DNA of 64,000 nt, taken from positions 182,544 to 246,543 of the forward strand of contig NZ_FNRL01000001.1 in the NCBI RefSeq assembly GCF_900107795.1, in the 5' to 3' direction. Position 1 is the stretch's first letter; every line of letters starts with the position of its first letter. Positions 19,095-29,200 of this stretch are shown here, piece by piece. The translations under genes were made by a program, and so were the position numbers. A model generated the notes under the pieces. That model ran no database searches. It saw only the letters and a list, made by a program, of their open reading frames with translations, and was not told the DNA's origin. The DNA comes from Chitinophaga terrae (ex Kim and Jung 2007). Lineage in GTDB: Bacteria; Bacteroidota; Bacteroidia; Chitinophagales; Chitinophagaceae.

Positions 19095-20003
19095 CTATTT
19101 AACAGTGATCACTTCATTCAGCAGATAGCCTTTTCCGTTAAATAAAATAAAGAGGGGATGACCGAAATACCAGTTGGTATCCGGGTTTCTGGCATGTACC
19201 TGTATGTGCAGATGCGGTTCAGTACTAAACCCTGAATTGCCTACACATCCAAGTGCCTGCCCTTTTTTTACATACTCCCCTTCCTTTACGACCAGGCTAT
19301 TCTGCTTCAGATGCGCCATAAAAACATAGTAACCGGGCGTTTCCAGCAATACCTGGTTGGTATTCTTAGGCCCCCTGTTCATATTAGGCGGGATATTGTC
19401 GGGGTTTTCTTCTACCGCCCTTGCAACCAGACCATCGCAAGGCGCGTAGACAGTATCGTTGAATATCTCGTAATCCCGAAGGTTCCTGCTGAATATCTTG
19501 TCCGCCCTGCCGCCATACTTGTTCAGCTTCACAATATCCATCGCATAGATAGCCCCACGCAGGCTGAAATGGAATACATTGGTAGGTAATCCCTTTCCTC
19601 CCTGCAACACGAAATAACGCCCGCTTTTAAAAGGAAAACCTAATTCCACTGTTCTCGGTTTGCCGGTTGTACCGGTAAAATATAATATAATGATAAAGAT
19701 GAGGACCGCAGAAATGACAAGGTTACTCAACCTTTTCCACCGGGGAGGCGCCTTGGCCTCATGATCATGTTTCCTGAAAATATAACCCAGGCAAACAAAC
19801 AGGATCAGCGCGCCAAACAGGTATTTCAGGTAAATGGAAATATATACCCACACGCCAAAAAGATAGAGGAATATGCAGAGGGAAAGCCCCAGCAGCAGGT
19901 AACTGTAAGTTTTGCGGACAGGCCTGCTTCCTGCCTTCCATACCAGGTATAAACTATAGCCAGCCAGTAACAAGGTAATACCGATCAACGTATAAACAAT
20001 CAT
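19095..20003 (-). CDS. M23 family (LytM-like) membrane peptidase
   Basis: 302 residues. Four hydrophobic segments lie in the first 125 residues (about 1-20, 33-50, 52-75, 92-112). The C-terminal half is an M23 domain: AIYAMDIVKLN carries the metal-binding Asp, YAPCDGLVARAVEEN and KEGEYVKKGQALGCVGNSG are the strands around the cleft, and TEPHLHIQVH supplies the HxH. The first His of the usual HxxxD pair is replaced by Tyr (YAMD or nearby), so catalysis may be altered. A role in cell-wall turnover or its regulation is inferred from the family. Confidence 0.82.
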   Translation of the reverse strand: MIVYTLIGITLLLAGYSLYLVWKAGSRPVRKTYSYLLLGLSLCIFLYLFGVWVYISIYLKYLFGALILFVCLGYIFRKHDHEAKAPPRWKRLSNLVISAVLIFIIILYFTGTTGKPRTVELGFPFKSGRYFVLQGGKGLPTNVFHFSLRGAIYAMDIVKLNKYGGRADKIFSRNLRDYEIFNDTVYAPCDGLVARAVEENPDNIPPNMNRGPKNTNQVLLETPGYYVFMAHLKQNSLVVKEGEYVKKGQALGCVGNSGFSTEPHLHIQVHARNPDTNWYFGHPLFILFNGKGYLLNEVITVK

Positions 20004-20096
20004 AGGATGTGTCGACTTTCCTGCAAAATATAGATATTTTTCTCAGCGGCGAAGTACCATAATATTTGTAACATTGCAACGCTAGTTTCTGACACT

Positions 20097-21644
20097 ATGG
20101 AAAAAACCATTCAAACTGATTCGGGGATAGTTATAGACCCGTTGTACACACAACCGGTTCCGATGGAAGAGCGCCCGGGCGTTTTCCCATTTACCCGCGG
20201 TATTCATGCCACTATGTACCGCGATAAATTATGGACAATGCGCCAATACGCAGGCTTCAGTACTGCGGAAGCCTCTAACGAACGCTATCACTATCTTTTA
20301 AGTCAGGGAGTGATGGGACTAAGCGTTGCCTTCGACCTTCCTACCCAGATCGGGTACGACTCCGATCATGCCATGTCTGAAGGGGAAGTAGGAAAAGTGG
20401 GAGTGGCCATCGACTCGCTGGAAGATATGGAGCGGCTCTTCAAAGGCATCACACTGGAACAGATCTCCACTTCCATGACCATTAATGCAACAGGTTTCAT
20501 CCTGCTTGCCTTATATATAGCCCTGGCCAAAAAACAGGGCGCCGATCTGAAAAAGATCTCCGGTACTATCCAGAACGATATCCTTAAAGAATATGCGGCC
20601 AGGGGCACATTTATATACCCGCCCAAGCCTTCTATGAGGATCATTACCGATATTTTCGCTTATTGCAGCAAGGAAGTTCCCAAATGGAACACCATCTCCA
20701 TTTCGGGCTACCATATCAGGGAAGCCGGCGCTAACGCGGTGCAGGAGCTGGCGTTCACCCTGGCTAACGGGAAAGCCTACCTGAAAGCGGCCATAGACGC
20801 AGGACTGGATATCAACGTTTTTGCCAAACGCCTTAGCTTCTTCTTTAACGCACATAACCATCTGTTTGAAGAAGTGGCTAAATTCAGGGCGGCAAGAAGA
20901 ATGTGGGCAAAAATCACCGCCGACCTGGGCGCTACCGATCCTAAAGCGCAGATGCTCAGGTTCCACACCCAAACAGGGGGCAGTACGCTCACAGCACAAC
21001 AGCCGCAGAACAATATAGTCAGGGTAGCCATACAAACGCTGGCGGCTACACTGGGAGGAACGCAATCGCTGCATACCAACGGCTACGACGAAGCCCTTTC
21101 CCTGCCTACGGAAGAAGCAGCGCGCATTGCGCTCAGGACACAGCAGATCGTTGGTTATGAAAGCGGGATTGCCGATACCGTAGACCCGCTTGCGGGCTCG
21201 TTCTATGTAGAAGCGCTCACCAACGAAGTAGAAGCCAAAGCCTGGGAGCTTATCAATAAAATAGATGTGATGGGAGGCGCCGTAAGCGCCATTGAGCAAG
21301 GCTTTGTGCAGGATGAAATAGCCCGCAGCGCTTATAAATATCAACAGGAAATTGAGAATAATGAGAAAATAATCATTGGCGTTAATAAATTTACAGCCGC
21401 CGACCAGGTAACTCCCGAGGTCTTCAGGATAGATGACAGTATACGGGTCATCCAGGCTGAAAGACTGAAATCACTGCGGGAGCGACGAAACAACGAAGCT
21501 GTAAAAGCCTCGCTGCTCCGGATCCGGGAAGCTGCCCTGGGAACAGACAACCTTATGCCTCCGGTAATTGAAGCCGTGGAAAATTTATGTACCCTCGGTG
21601 AAATTGCTGATGTACTCAGAGAGATCTGGGGAGAATATAAATAA
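20097..21644 (+). CDS. Methylmalonyl-CoA mutase family, large (catalytic) subunit
   Basis: 515 residues: the TIM-barrel substrate domain only, without the cobalamin-binding domain that completes the roughly 715-residue single-chain mutases. Landmarks are [84 protein letters not shown] and [15 protein letters not shown]. The FHTQTGG...TAQQ form matches split mutases (archaeal-type methylmalonyl-CoA and isobutyryl-CoA mutases) rather than the mitochondrial type. The Tyr of RQYAG is the residue expected for methylmalonyl-CoA. A separate B12-binding partner must be encoded elsewhere; none is in this window. Confidence 0.88.
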   Translation: MEKTIQTDSGIVIDPLYTQPVPMEERPGVFPFTRGIHATMYRDKLWTMRQYAGFSTAEASNERYHYLLSQGVMGLSVAFDLPTQIGYDSDHAMSEGEVGKVGVAIDSLEDMERLFKGITLEQISTSMTINATGFILLALYIALAKKQGADLKKISGTIQNDILKEYAARGTFIYPPKPSMRIITDIFAYCSKEVPKWNTISISGYHIREAGANAVQELAFTLANGKAYLKAAIDAGLDINVFAKRLSFFFNAHNHLFEEVAKFRAARRMWAKITADLGATDPKAQMLRFHTQTGGSTLTAQQPQNNIVRVAIQTLAATLGGTQSLHTNGYDEALSLPTEEAARIALRTQQIVGYESGIADTVDPLAGSFYVEALTNEVEAKAWELINKIDVMGGAVSAIEQGFVQDEIARSAYKYQQEIENNEKIIIGVNKFTAADQVTPEVFRIDDSIRVIQAERLKSLRERRNNEAVKASLLRIREAALGTDNLMPPVIEAVENLCTLGEIADVLREIWGEYK

Positions 21645-21671
21645 CATATTTGTAAGCGTATCAAAAAACCA

Positions 21672-22601
21672 ATGAGCTTAATCTACCATAACAACTGTCC
21701 GATTTGTGGCTCCTCACAAATCCGTAAAGTATTAACAGCCAAGGATTACACAGTCTCTAAATCATCATTCGATATCTTTCACTGCGGCGGATGCGCCGGG
21801 CGATTCACTCAAAACGTACCCGGACCATCAGAAATCGGCCGTTATTATCAATCACAGGAATATATTTCCCATTCCGAAACCAAACAAGGACTGATCAACC
21901 GCTTATACCACAATGTCAGGAAGATCACCCTCCGCTCCAAACACAACTGGGTAAAGCAGTCGACAGGCCAGAAAGCCGGGAGCGTACTGGATATCGGCAG
22001 TGGTACCGGCGCATTCCTGCATTACATGAAACAGGTTGGCTGGGAAGTAACAGGGCTGGAACCTGATGAAATTGCAAGAAAGAACGCCAAAGATATCTAC
22101 GGGATAGAAGCGAGACCAATAGAAGACCTGTACACCCTTCCTGCACAGCAATTCGACGCCATCACCATGTGGCACGTTTTAGAACATGTTCACGAACTTC
22201 ACCGCTACCTGGATCATCTTAAAACTTTACTGAAACCAGGCGGCTCCCTGCTGATCGCCGTACCTAACTATACCTCTGCAGACGCCAGCTATTACCAGGA
22301 ATACTGGGCCGCATACGATGTGCCACGGCACCTCTACCACTTCTCTCCTTCCTCCATGGAACAACTGTTATCACAACATCACTTCACGCTGGTAAAAAAA
22401 CACCCGATGGTGTTCGACGGCTTCTATGTAAGCCTGCTGAGCGAGAAATACAAAACCGGTAAAAGCCGCCTCATACAAGGCTTCCTTCACGGCCTCCTCT
22501 CCTACCGCAAAGGCCTTAAAAACGTTGATCGGTGCAGCTCCATCGTATACGAGTGTAAAGGGGAGTTTCACGCAAAGAAACTAAGGAGCAAAGAAGCATA
22601 A
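21672..22601 (+). CDS. Class I SAM-dependent methyltransferase with N-terminal zinc ribbon
   Basis: 309 residues. Residues 8-45 hold CPICGS and HCGGC, a four-cysteine zinc-binding head. Residues about 100-230 are the Rossmann core: VLDIGSGTGAFLHYM (SAM site), VTGLEPDEIARKNA, FDAITMWHVLEHV and LLKPGGSLLIAVPNY. The tail contains DVPRHLYHFSP, common in methyltransferases of polysaccharide or polyketide clusters. The substrate is unknown. The last 12 residues (HAKKLRSKEA and neighbours) and the TAA stop are encoded by palindromic repeat copy 4, so the native C-terminus was probably replaced. It follows the mutase gene by 27 bases. Confidence 0.85.
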   Translation: MSLIYHNNCPICGSSQIRKVLTAKDYTVSKSSFDIFHCGGCAGRFTQNVPGPSEIGRYYQSQEYISHSETKQGLINRLYHNVRKITLRSKHNWVKQSTGQKAGSVLDIGSGTGAFLHYMKQVGWEVTGLEPDEIARKNAKDIYGIEARPIEDLYTLPAQQFDAITMWHVLEHVHELHRYLDHLKTLLKPGGSLLIAVPNYTSADASYYQEYWAAYDVPRHLYHFSPSSMEQLLSQHHFTLVKKHPMVFDGFYVSLLSEKYKTGKSRLIQGFLHGLLSYRKGLKNVDRCSSIVYECKGEFHAKKLRSKEA

Positions 22602-22759
22602 GAAGTTTTGACCGAAGCGAATTTTAAGAAAGCAAAGGAGTTGAAAATTATGTTATATAACACAATCGTCAACTCCTTTGCTTTCTTATTTTCCTTAAAA
22701 TAATATCTTATGCTTCTTTGCTCCTTAGCTTCTTTGCGTGAAACTTCTTTGCGTGAAAC
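22565..22759. repeat. Giant palindromic repeat, copy 4
   Basis: Arms 22565-22603 and 22706-22744 (GTTTCACGCAAAG ... GCATAAGA) match over 39 bp with one mismatch. The right end adds a second partial terminus (TTCTTTGCGTGAAAC to 22759). The inner stem pairs GCAAAGGAGTTGA-type arms around TTATATAA. It overlaps the last 37 bases of the methyltransferase gene and ends two bases from the TAG stop of the convergent S46 peptidase. One arm holds GACCGAAGCGAATTTT, the other ATTTTAAGGAAAATAAG, so the two halves can be told apart. Confidence 0.92.
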
Positions 22760-22761
22760 AA

Positions 22762-24924
22762 CTACATGAGTTTCATTTCGTTGATGAGGCGGGTACAGCC
22801 GGCGTATTTATCGATAATGAAAAGCACGTACCGGATATCTACCATGATGTTGCGGCAGATAGACGGATCATAATTGATATCGCTCATGGTGCCTTCCCAG
22901 GTACGATCGAAGTTTAAACCTACCAACTGGCCGTAAGCGTTTAGGGCAGGACTACCCGAATTGCCGCCGGTAGTATGGTTAGAGGCGATAAAGCAAACAG
23001 GCATTTTGCCATTTACTCCATACCTGCCATAATCCTTTTTCTTGTATAGTTCTATCAATTTGGCCGGTACATCAAATTCATAATCTCCGGGTACATATTT
23101 TTCCATTACGCCATCGAGGTAGGTATAATAGTCGTAGTCTACCGCGTCGCGGGGACTATAGCTGTCTACCTTACCGTAGGTGATCCTTAATGTGCTGTTA
23201 GCATCGGGGTAGAAACGTTTTTTACCTGCAAATACATCCATCTGCGCCTGCATATAAGTGCGTTGCAGTTGGTTCACTTTAGCCTGCAGGGAGCTTAACG
23301 GCCTGCTTACCTGGTCTACAAAACTGTTGCGTAATGCGATAGCGAAGCTGATCGCCGGGTCGTTCTTCAGTTGTTCTACCGCATTAGCGTAAGGCTGGTT
23401 CAGCACTTTCGCTAACCGGTCGTAAGAGGTGAGAGAAGAGGTAAACAGGACTTTTGCCAGTTCGCGGCTGTCGTTGTTATTCTGTTTCCATATCTCTGCA
23501 TACTGGCCTCCCCTGAAGGTTTCAGGAACTCCCTTGTTGTAGAGGTTCAGGAGTTCTATGCTGATGTCGTGATCAACAGTTGAATTATAGTTTTGGTAGA
23601 AGGTAGATTTCATTCCGGCGAGGAATTTTTCCCGCAGCTCCGTGTATTGCGCGGCGCCTGATGAATTTACCTGGTTTAAGAAGGAAATAACCAGGTCGGC
23701 TGCATTAAAGAGTTCCACGTTCTTTACCAGTTCGCTGTAATAGTCGCGGGTTTGCGCATACGGCTGGATCTGGCGATAATAATCGTTCAATGAATCCAGC
23801 AGGCCGGCGTATTGTTGTTTAAGTGCCGGATTATCGTTCAGCAAACGGGTATATTCAGCTTCATAGCGGAGTTTCCTGCCGATACCGTCTGTTCTTTTTA
23901 CGCCCTGCATTTCGCCCATCCATTTTTTCCAGTAGTTAGCGGTGCCTGCATATTTAGCTGCATATTGGATCTTGATCTGCGGGTCTTTGCGCATATAGCT
24001 GTCTATCACTTTCAGTGCTGCATCTCTCATTTCCACTTTAGCAGCGTCCAGTATTTCTACAGTTTGTTTTACCGCTTCTGAAGGCAGGTATTCGGTAGTA
24101 CGGCCAGGGAAGCCAAACACCATAGTAAAGTCATTCTTTTTTACGCCTTTCATGGAGATGGTTAAAGCATACTTAGGTTTCAACGGAACGTTATCTTTGG
24201 AGTAGGCCGCTGGTTTACCATCTTTGCCGGCATAGATCCTGAACAGGCTGAAATCGCCGGTGTGGCGGGGCCACACCCAGTTATCTGTGTCAGATCCGAA
24301 CTTGCCGATCGAAGAAGGCGGAGCTCCTACCAATCTTACATCTTTATATGTTTCAGTAACAAAGAGGAAATACTGGTTCCCTTCATAGAAAGGTTTGATA
24401 ACAATATCCTGCCAGCTTTCCTTTTTGGTTGTTTCACGTATTTCGTTCAGGCGTTTGTCGATGGCCGACTGGCGCTCGCTTTCGCTCATACCGGGTTTTA
24501 CGTCTTTCAACGCCGCTTTGGTAACATCTTCAATACGAATGATAAACGTTGCGAATAAACCTTCATTTGACAGTTCCTCGTTCAGTGATCTTGCCCAGAA
24601 TCCATTTTCCAGGAAATTATTCTGGAGACTGGAATGTTTCTGGATGGAGCTGTACCCGCAGTGGTGATTGGTTAACAGCAATCCCTGGTCGGAGATCACT
24701 TCTGCGGTACAAAAACCGCCGAAGCTAACAATAGCATCCTTCAGGCTCCCTTTGTTAATACTGTAAATATCCGCGGCAGAAATCTTCATTCCCATGCCTT
24801 TCATCTCTTTTTCATTCAGGCCGGAAAGTAGCTGGGGAAGCCACATCCCTTCTGTAGCAAAAGTGCAGTGAGATATCAATAGCAATACCATCACCATCAC
24901 CGGCTTCACGATTCGTTGCAACAT
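22762..24924 (-). CDS. S46 family dipeptidyl-peptidase (DPP11/DPP7 type)
   Basis: 720 residues with a signal peptide (residues 1-23, ending CTFA). It is a periplasmic serine exopeptidase with a chymotrypsin fold that removes dipeptides from N-termini. The catalytic His is in LLTNHHCGYSSI (near residue 86) and the Ser in TGGNSGSPALNAYG (near 655). After the Ser, GLNFDRTWEGTMSD carries Arg where hydrophobic-specific DPP7 enzymes have Gly; from the family literature this Arg favours Asp/Glu at P1, so I expect DPP11-like specificity. The C-terminus (VDIRYVLFIIDKYAG) is fully conserved in type. It supports peptide-based growth. Confidence 0.92.
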   Translation of the reverse strand: MLQRIVKPVMVMVLLLISHCTFATEGMWLPQLLSGLNEKEMKGMGMKISAADIYSINKGSLKDAIVSFGGFCTAEVISDQGLLLTNHHCGYSSIQKHSSLQNNFLENGFWARSLNEELSNEGLFATFIIRIEDVTKAALKDVKPGMSESERQSAIDKRLNEIRETTKKESWQDIVIKPFYEGNQYFLFVTETYKDVRLVGAPPSSIGKFGSDTDNWVWPRHTGDFSLFRIYAGKDGKPAAYSKDNVPLKPKYALTISMKGVKKNDFTMVFGFPGRTTEYLPSEAVKQTVEILDAAKVEMRDAALKVIDSYMRKDPQIKIQYAAKYAGTANYWKKWMGEMQGVKRTDGIGRKLRYEAEYTRLLNDNPALKQQYAGLLDSLNDYYRQIQPYAQTRDYYSELVKNVELFNAADLVISFLNQVNSSGAAQYTELREKFLAGMKSTFYQNYNSTVDHDISIELLNLYNKGVPETFRGGQYAEIWKQNNNDSRELAKVLFTSSLTSYDRLAKVLNQPYANAVEQLKNDPAISFAIALRNSFVDQVSRPLSSLQAKVNQLQRTYMQAQMDVFAGKKRFYPDANSTLRITYGKVDSYSPRDAVDYDYYTYLDGVMEKYVPGDYEFDVPAKLIELYKKKDYGRYGVNGKMPVCFIASNHTTGGNSGSPALNAYGQLVGLNFDRTWEGTMSDINYDPSICRNIMVDIRYVLFIIDKYAGCTRLINEMKLM

Positions 24925-25080
24925 ATCTGATTTTCTTTTGATAAAAAGGGCAATTTACTACAATTCAGGGGATAAGCCTATGATATGAATCATTCATCGA
25001 TATAAAGCAGGGATCTACAGACAACCGGATGGCTATCTGCACAGAATACCGCATCTTCAGTTAACATTTTATATTACGCC

Positions 25081-26142
25081 ATGTTCCGGTTAAAATCTTC
25101 GGTAGTAATTATTCATATTACGGGATGGCTAATCTGTCTGAGCTTCCCTTTGTTGTTTATATCCGGTCAATCAACCGACCTCAGTGCGTTGTCTATACTG
25201 TGTTCGGCGAATTACCTGGTCTTTCTGTCAACCTATCTCGCGCTTTTCTATTTTCATTCTACTATCCTCTTTCCCAAACTCTTTTACAAAAAACAATATA
25301 TCCTGTATTTTTTATCTGTGTTGGTTTTATTGATGACTATCAATTTTTTAAAACCGCTGGATCATCTGATCGCGCAACTGAAGCCGGCATCCGTTACACT
25401 AATGCATTCAAGTCCTCCCCTGCAGGAAGGTCAGGACAACTATCCGCCTGTGAGGATCGACTTTGTGAGCGATTTTCTTTTCTTACTAACCATATCATTC
25501 AGCCTGGCAAACGAAACAACACTACGGGGACGGCAAACCGAGAAAAAAGCACTCTTTGCTGAAACACAGAAAAAACAGGCAGAATTATCTTTCCTGAGAT
25601 CACAGATCAACCCTCATTTTCTCTTCAATACATTAAATAATATTTACTCGCTGGCTATTACACAGAGCGAACACACAGCGGCCAGTATTATGAAACTCTC
25701 CAACATGCTGCGTTATGTAACGGAAGAAAGCAAAGGAGATTTCGTATTGCTGGAAAGCGAGATCGATTGCCTGAAAGATTATATCGCACTGCAGCAACTC
25801 AGGTTAACAGCTAAAACAAAGCTGGCATTTTCAGTCATCGGGCAACCGGGTATTAAAACCATTGCGCCACTGGTGTTGCTGCCCTTCCTGGAAAATGCGT
25901 TTAAATATGGCGTGAGCAACCAGGAAGCGTCCGAGATCAATGTGATGCTGACCTGCACGGATAACTCCATCTTATTCACCTGCAGTAATAAGATATTCAG
26001 AACACAACAGGAATTGAATGGAACAGGGATAGGTATTGCCAATACGCGGCAAAGACTGGATCATTTATATGGCGACAGGTATTCTCTCCGCATCCATACT
26101 TCCAATAATATTTATACAACTACTTTATCGCTTCCTTCCTGA
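25081..26142 (+). CDS. LytS/YehU-type sensor histidine kinase
   Basis: 353 residues. Four hydrophobic helices in the first 150 residues form the sensor. The kinase part has the family's phosphoacceptor box FLRSQINPHFLFNTLNNIY (His near residue 180) and an ATP-binding domain with LLPFLENAFKYGV (N box) and GIGIANTRQRLDHLY (G box). Such kinases normally pair with a LytTR response regulator encoded next door. Here the following gene is the hybrid regulator of the utilization locus, and no LytTR gene is present in the window, so the partner is unknown. It is separated from that gene by 108 bases. Confidence 0.88.
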   Translation: MFRLKSSVVIIHITGWLICLSFPLLFISGQSTDLSALSILCSANYLVFLSTYLALFYFHSTILFPKLFYKKQYILYFLSVLVLLMTINFLKPLDHLIAQLKPASVTLMHSSPPLQEGQDNYPPVRIDFVSDFLFLLTISFSLANETTLRGRQTEKKALFAETQKKQAELSFLRSQINPHFLFNTLNNIYSLAITQSEHTAASIMKLSNMLRYVTEESKGDFVLLESEIDCLKDYIALQQLRLTAKTKLAFSVIGQPGIKTIAPLVLLPFLENAFKYGVSNQEASEINVMLTCTDNSILFTCSNKIFRTQQELNGTGIGIANTRQRLDHLYGDRYSLRIHTSNNIYTTTLSLPS

Positions 26143-26250
26143 GCGATAGTTATCTGAACCCTGCACTTTCACAACAAAGAAGCGGATATCCCCGGCTATT
26201 GGGCTATAATACTGTCTTTTTTAATAGCTTTATACAGTTAAAAGAGAGAT

Positions 26251-29200
26251 ATGTGCTTTGTAAAGAAGGTTTACTTTACTTTATTGCTGATACAGATCAT
26301 TATTGTTCCACTCTTTGCTACAGAATACCCGATCAGGTACCTGGGGATCGAAGACGGGTTATCTAACAATGCGGTGACCAGTGTTTACCAGGATCACAAG
26401 GGGTTTATGTGGTTTGGCACCTATGATGGATTAAATCGTTATGATGGTTACAAATTCAGGATATTCAGAAATAAATTCGGCGACAGTACAACATTGGTAG
26501 ACAATGGCGTTTACACACTGGCAGATGATCCTCATCACCAGTTATGGGTAGGCGCCCGCAGGGGTGTTTGTGTTTTCAACCCTGCTACCGAAAAATTTTC
26601 CATACCCCGTTACCAGCCGGCCAATGGCGATCCCGCGCAGCCGGTCAATGACAATACACATATCATCCAGTCGAACGACAACGGCATTATACTTATTGGT
26701 ACGGAAAATAAAGGACTGCTGCAGTTCACCGGCAGCAGCGCTACCGGCATACAGATCCCGCTGGCCGGGAGGCAAACCGCCTATGAAGTGACAGCCATCA
26801 AATTTGTAGAGCAGGGAACTATGGCCTGGGTATTTGTACAGCACACCGGTTTATGCAAGTACGATGTAGCCGCACGGCGTTTGACAGTGATCAGCCGGGA
26901 AATCACCAAAGGCAACTGCCTCACAACCGACGCTGCAGGTAACATCTGGGTAGGAACAGACAACGGCGTATTCCGTTACCTGCCTTCTGTTGGAAAATAT
27001 ACTCCTAATGCGCTTCCTGTAAACAGTAAAGTAGTGAACCTGTATGTGGATAATGCCGGAGTGGTATGGTGCGCGTCGGACGGCAACGGTATTTACCTGA
27101 TCTCATCTCCCGACCAACCCGGTAAACCGCTGACTACACCGGGCAGCCCTCAGCAACTCAGCAGCAACGCTGTATACTCGCTCTACGAAGACCGCCAGGG
27201 CAGGAAATGGGTAGCTACCCTGAGGGGAGGTATTAATATCATAGAACCTAAACGCAACCCGTTTACGCTGGTAACGCCAAATAATAACAGCCGGTTGACC
27301 AGTGCAGCAGATAATTTCGTCTTTTCATTTTGTGAAGACAGCCGGCAACGGATCTGGGTAGGTACTGACGGAGGCGGCCTAAAAAGCTGGGACCGCGCCA
27401 GCAACACCTGGATCTCTTTTAAACAAACAGCCGGCACCTCCCATGGCATCAGCAGCAACTTTATAACGTCTATCATCAACGACGGCGATAAAGGCCTATG
27501 GCTATCTACCTGGTTTGGCGGCGTAAATCATTACAACGCGGCCACAGGTACATTTGATCATTACATATGTTTTAATCCGTATACCCGCGCAGCAGAAAAT
27601 AATGTATGGCTGGTATACCAGGACAGGCAATCAACACTCTGGGCCAGCACCACTAACAACGGGACTATGTACCGCTTTAACCGCCCTGAGCAAAGGTTTG
27701 AACTATTTGACAGCAGTCTTGTAAATATGCAATGCCTGGAAGAAGACAAGGCAGGAAACCTCTGGGGCGGCAACTATTCTTCCGTGATACTCATTGACCG
27801 GGCGCACCTGCAACACAAACGTTTCTATGTTGGCTATACCATCCGTTCCCTGCATGAAGACGGGGAAAACCGGTTCTGGGTAGGAACAGATGGCGGCGGG
27901 TTGCTCCTGTTCAACCGGCAAACGGGCCAGTTCAGCAGGTTTACAACATCTGAAGGTTTACCAAGCAATTCAATACTCCGCATCCTGGAAGACAGTCATG
28001 GCAACCTTTGGTTAAGCACCTTCAACGGGATTTGCAGGTTTGATCCGGAGAAAAGAAGTTTCAGGAATTTCTCTGCGTCCGATGGTTTGCAAAGCAATCA
28101 ATTCAGCTTTAACGCAGCATTGAAACTGCAATCGGGCGAGTTCCTGTTCGGCGGCATCAGGGGATTCAATATGTTTTTCCCCGACAGCGTGATCACACAA
28201 AGTCCTATGCCTCCCGTATGGCTCATTGCCGTTAAAGTGAATAACACACCCATAACCGAACTGGGTAAATACGTGACCAACCGAAACCGGGATGAGATAG
28301 AAGAAATCACCGTTCCATACGATAAAGCAACTATCGCTATTGATTTCGTGGGCCTGGAATATACCTCGCCGGATAAGATCAATTATGCTTACCGTCTGAA
28401 AGGCTGGGACAATAACTGGATCAATGCAGGCCAAACCAGGACTGCCAATTACACGCACCTGCGGGAAGGAAATTATGTGTTTGAAGTCCGGGCCAGCAAT
28501 GCAGACGGAGTCTGGGGACCGGATCAGCAAACCATCAGTATTACCGTGCTCCCGCCCTGGTACCGCACCTGGTGGGCCTACCTGCTGTATGTTGGCAGCA
28601 CTATAGCTGCTATTTACCTGTACATCAGTTACAGGACAAGGGAAGAGAAACTGAAGTATGAGATCAGGCTTGCACACCTGGAAAAGGAAAAAGAAAAAGA
28701 GCTGAACGAAAAGAAACTGGCCTTTTTCACAAATGTTTCCCATGAGTTCAGAACACCGCTGACACTGATCATCAACCCGCTGAAAGCCCTGATACAACAA
28801 AAAGACAACGACGAATTAGGCATAGTTTACAGGAATGCCAGGCGCCTGCTTAGCCTGGTGGACCAGCTGCTGCTGTTCAGGAAAGCCGACCAGGAAGGCG
28901 ATCAGCTGAAGGTTTCCCGGCTCGACCTGGTGCATCTTTGCCAGGAGGTGTTCCAATGTTTCTCCCAACTGGCAAAAAGCAAACATATCGACTACCAGTT
29001 CAGATGCGGGGCGGAGGAACTGGAATTGTACGGGGATAGTGAAAAGCTGGAGATCATATTATTCAACTTGCTGTCGAATGCCTTCAAATTCACGCCGGAT
29101 AACGGAAACATCATCCTGGAGGTTACGGAGGCAGACGATACGGTGGCCATCACGATCAAAGACAGCGGACCGGGGATATCCGGCAATATAGGCAACAGGA

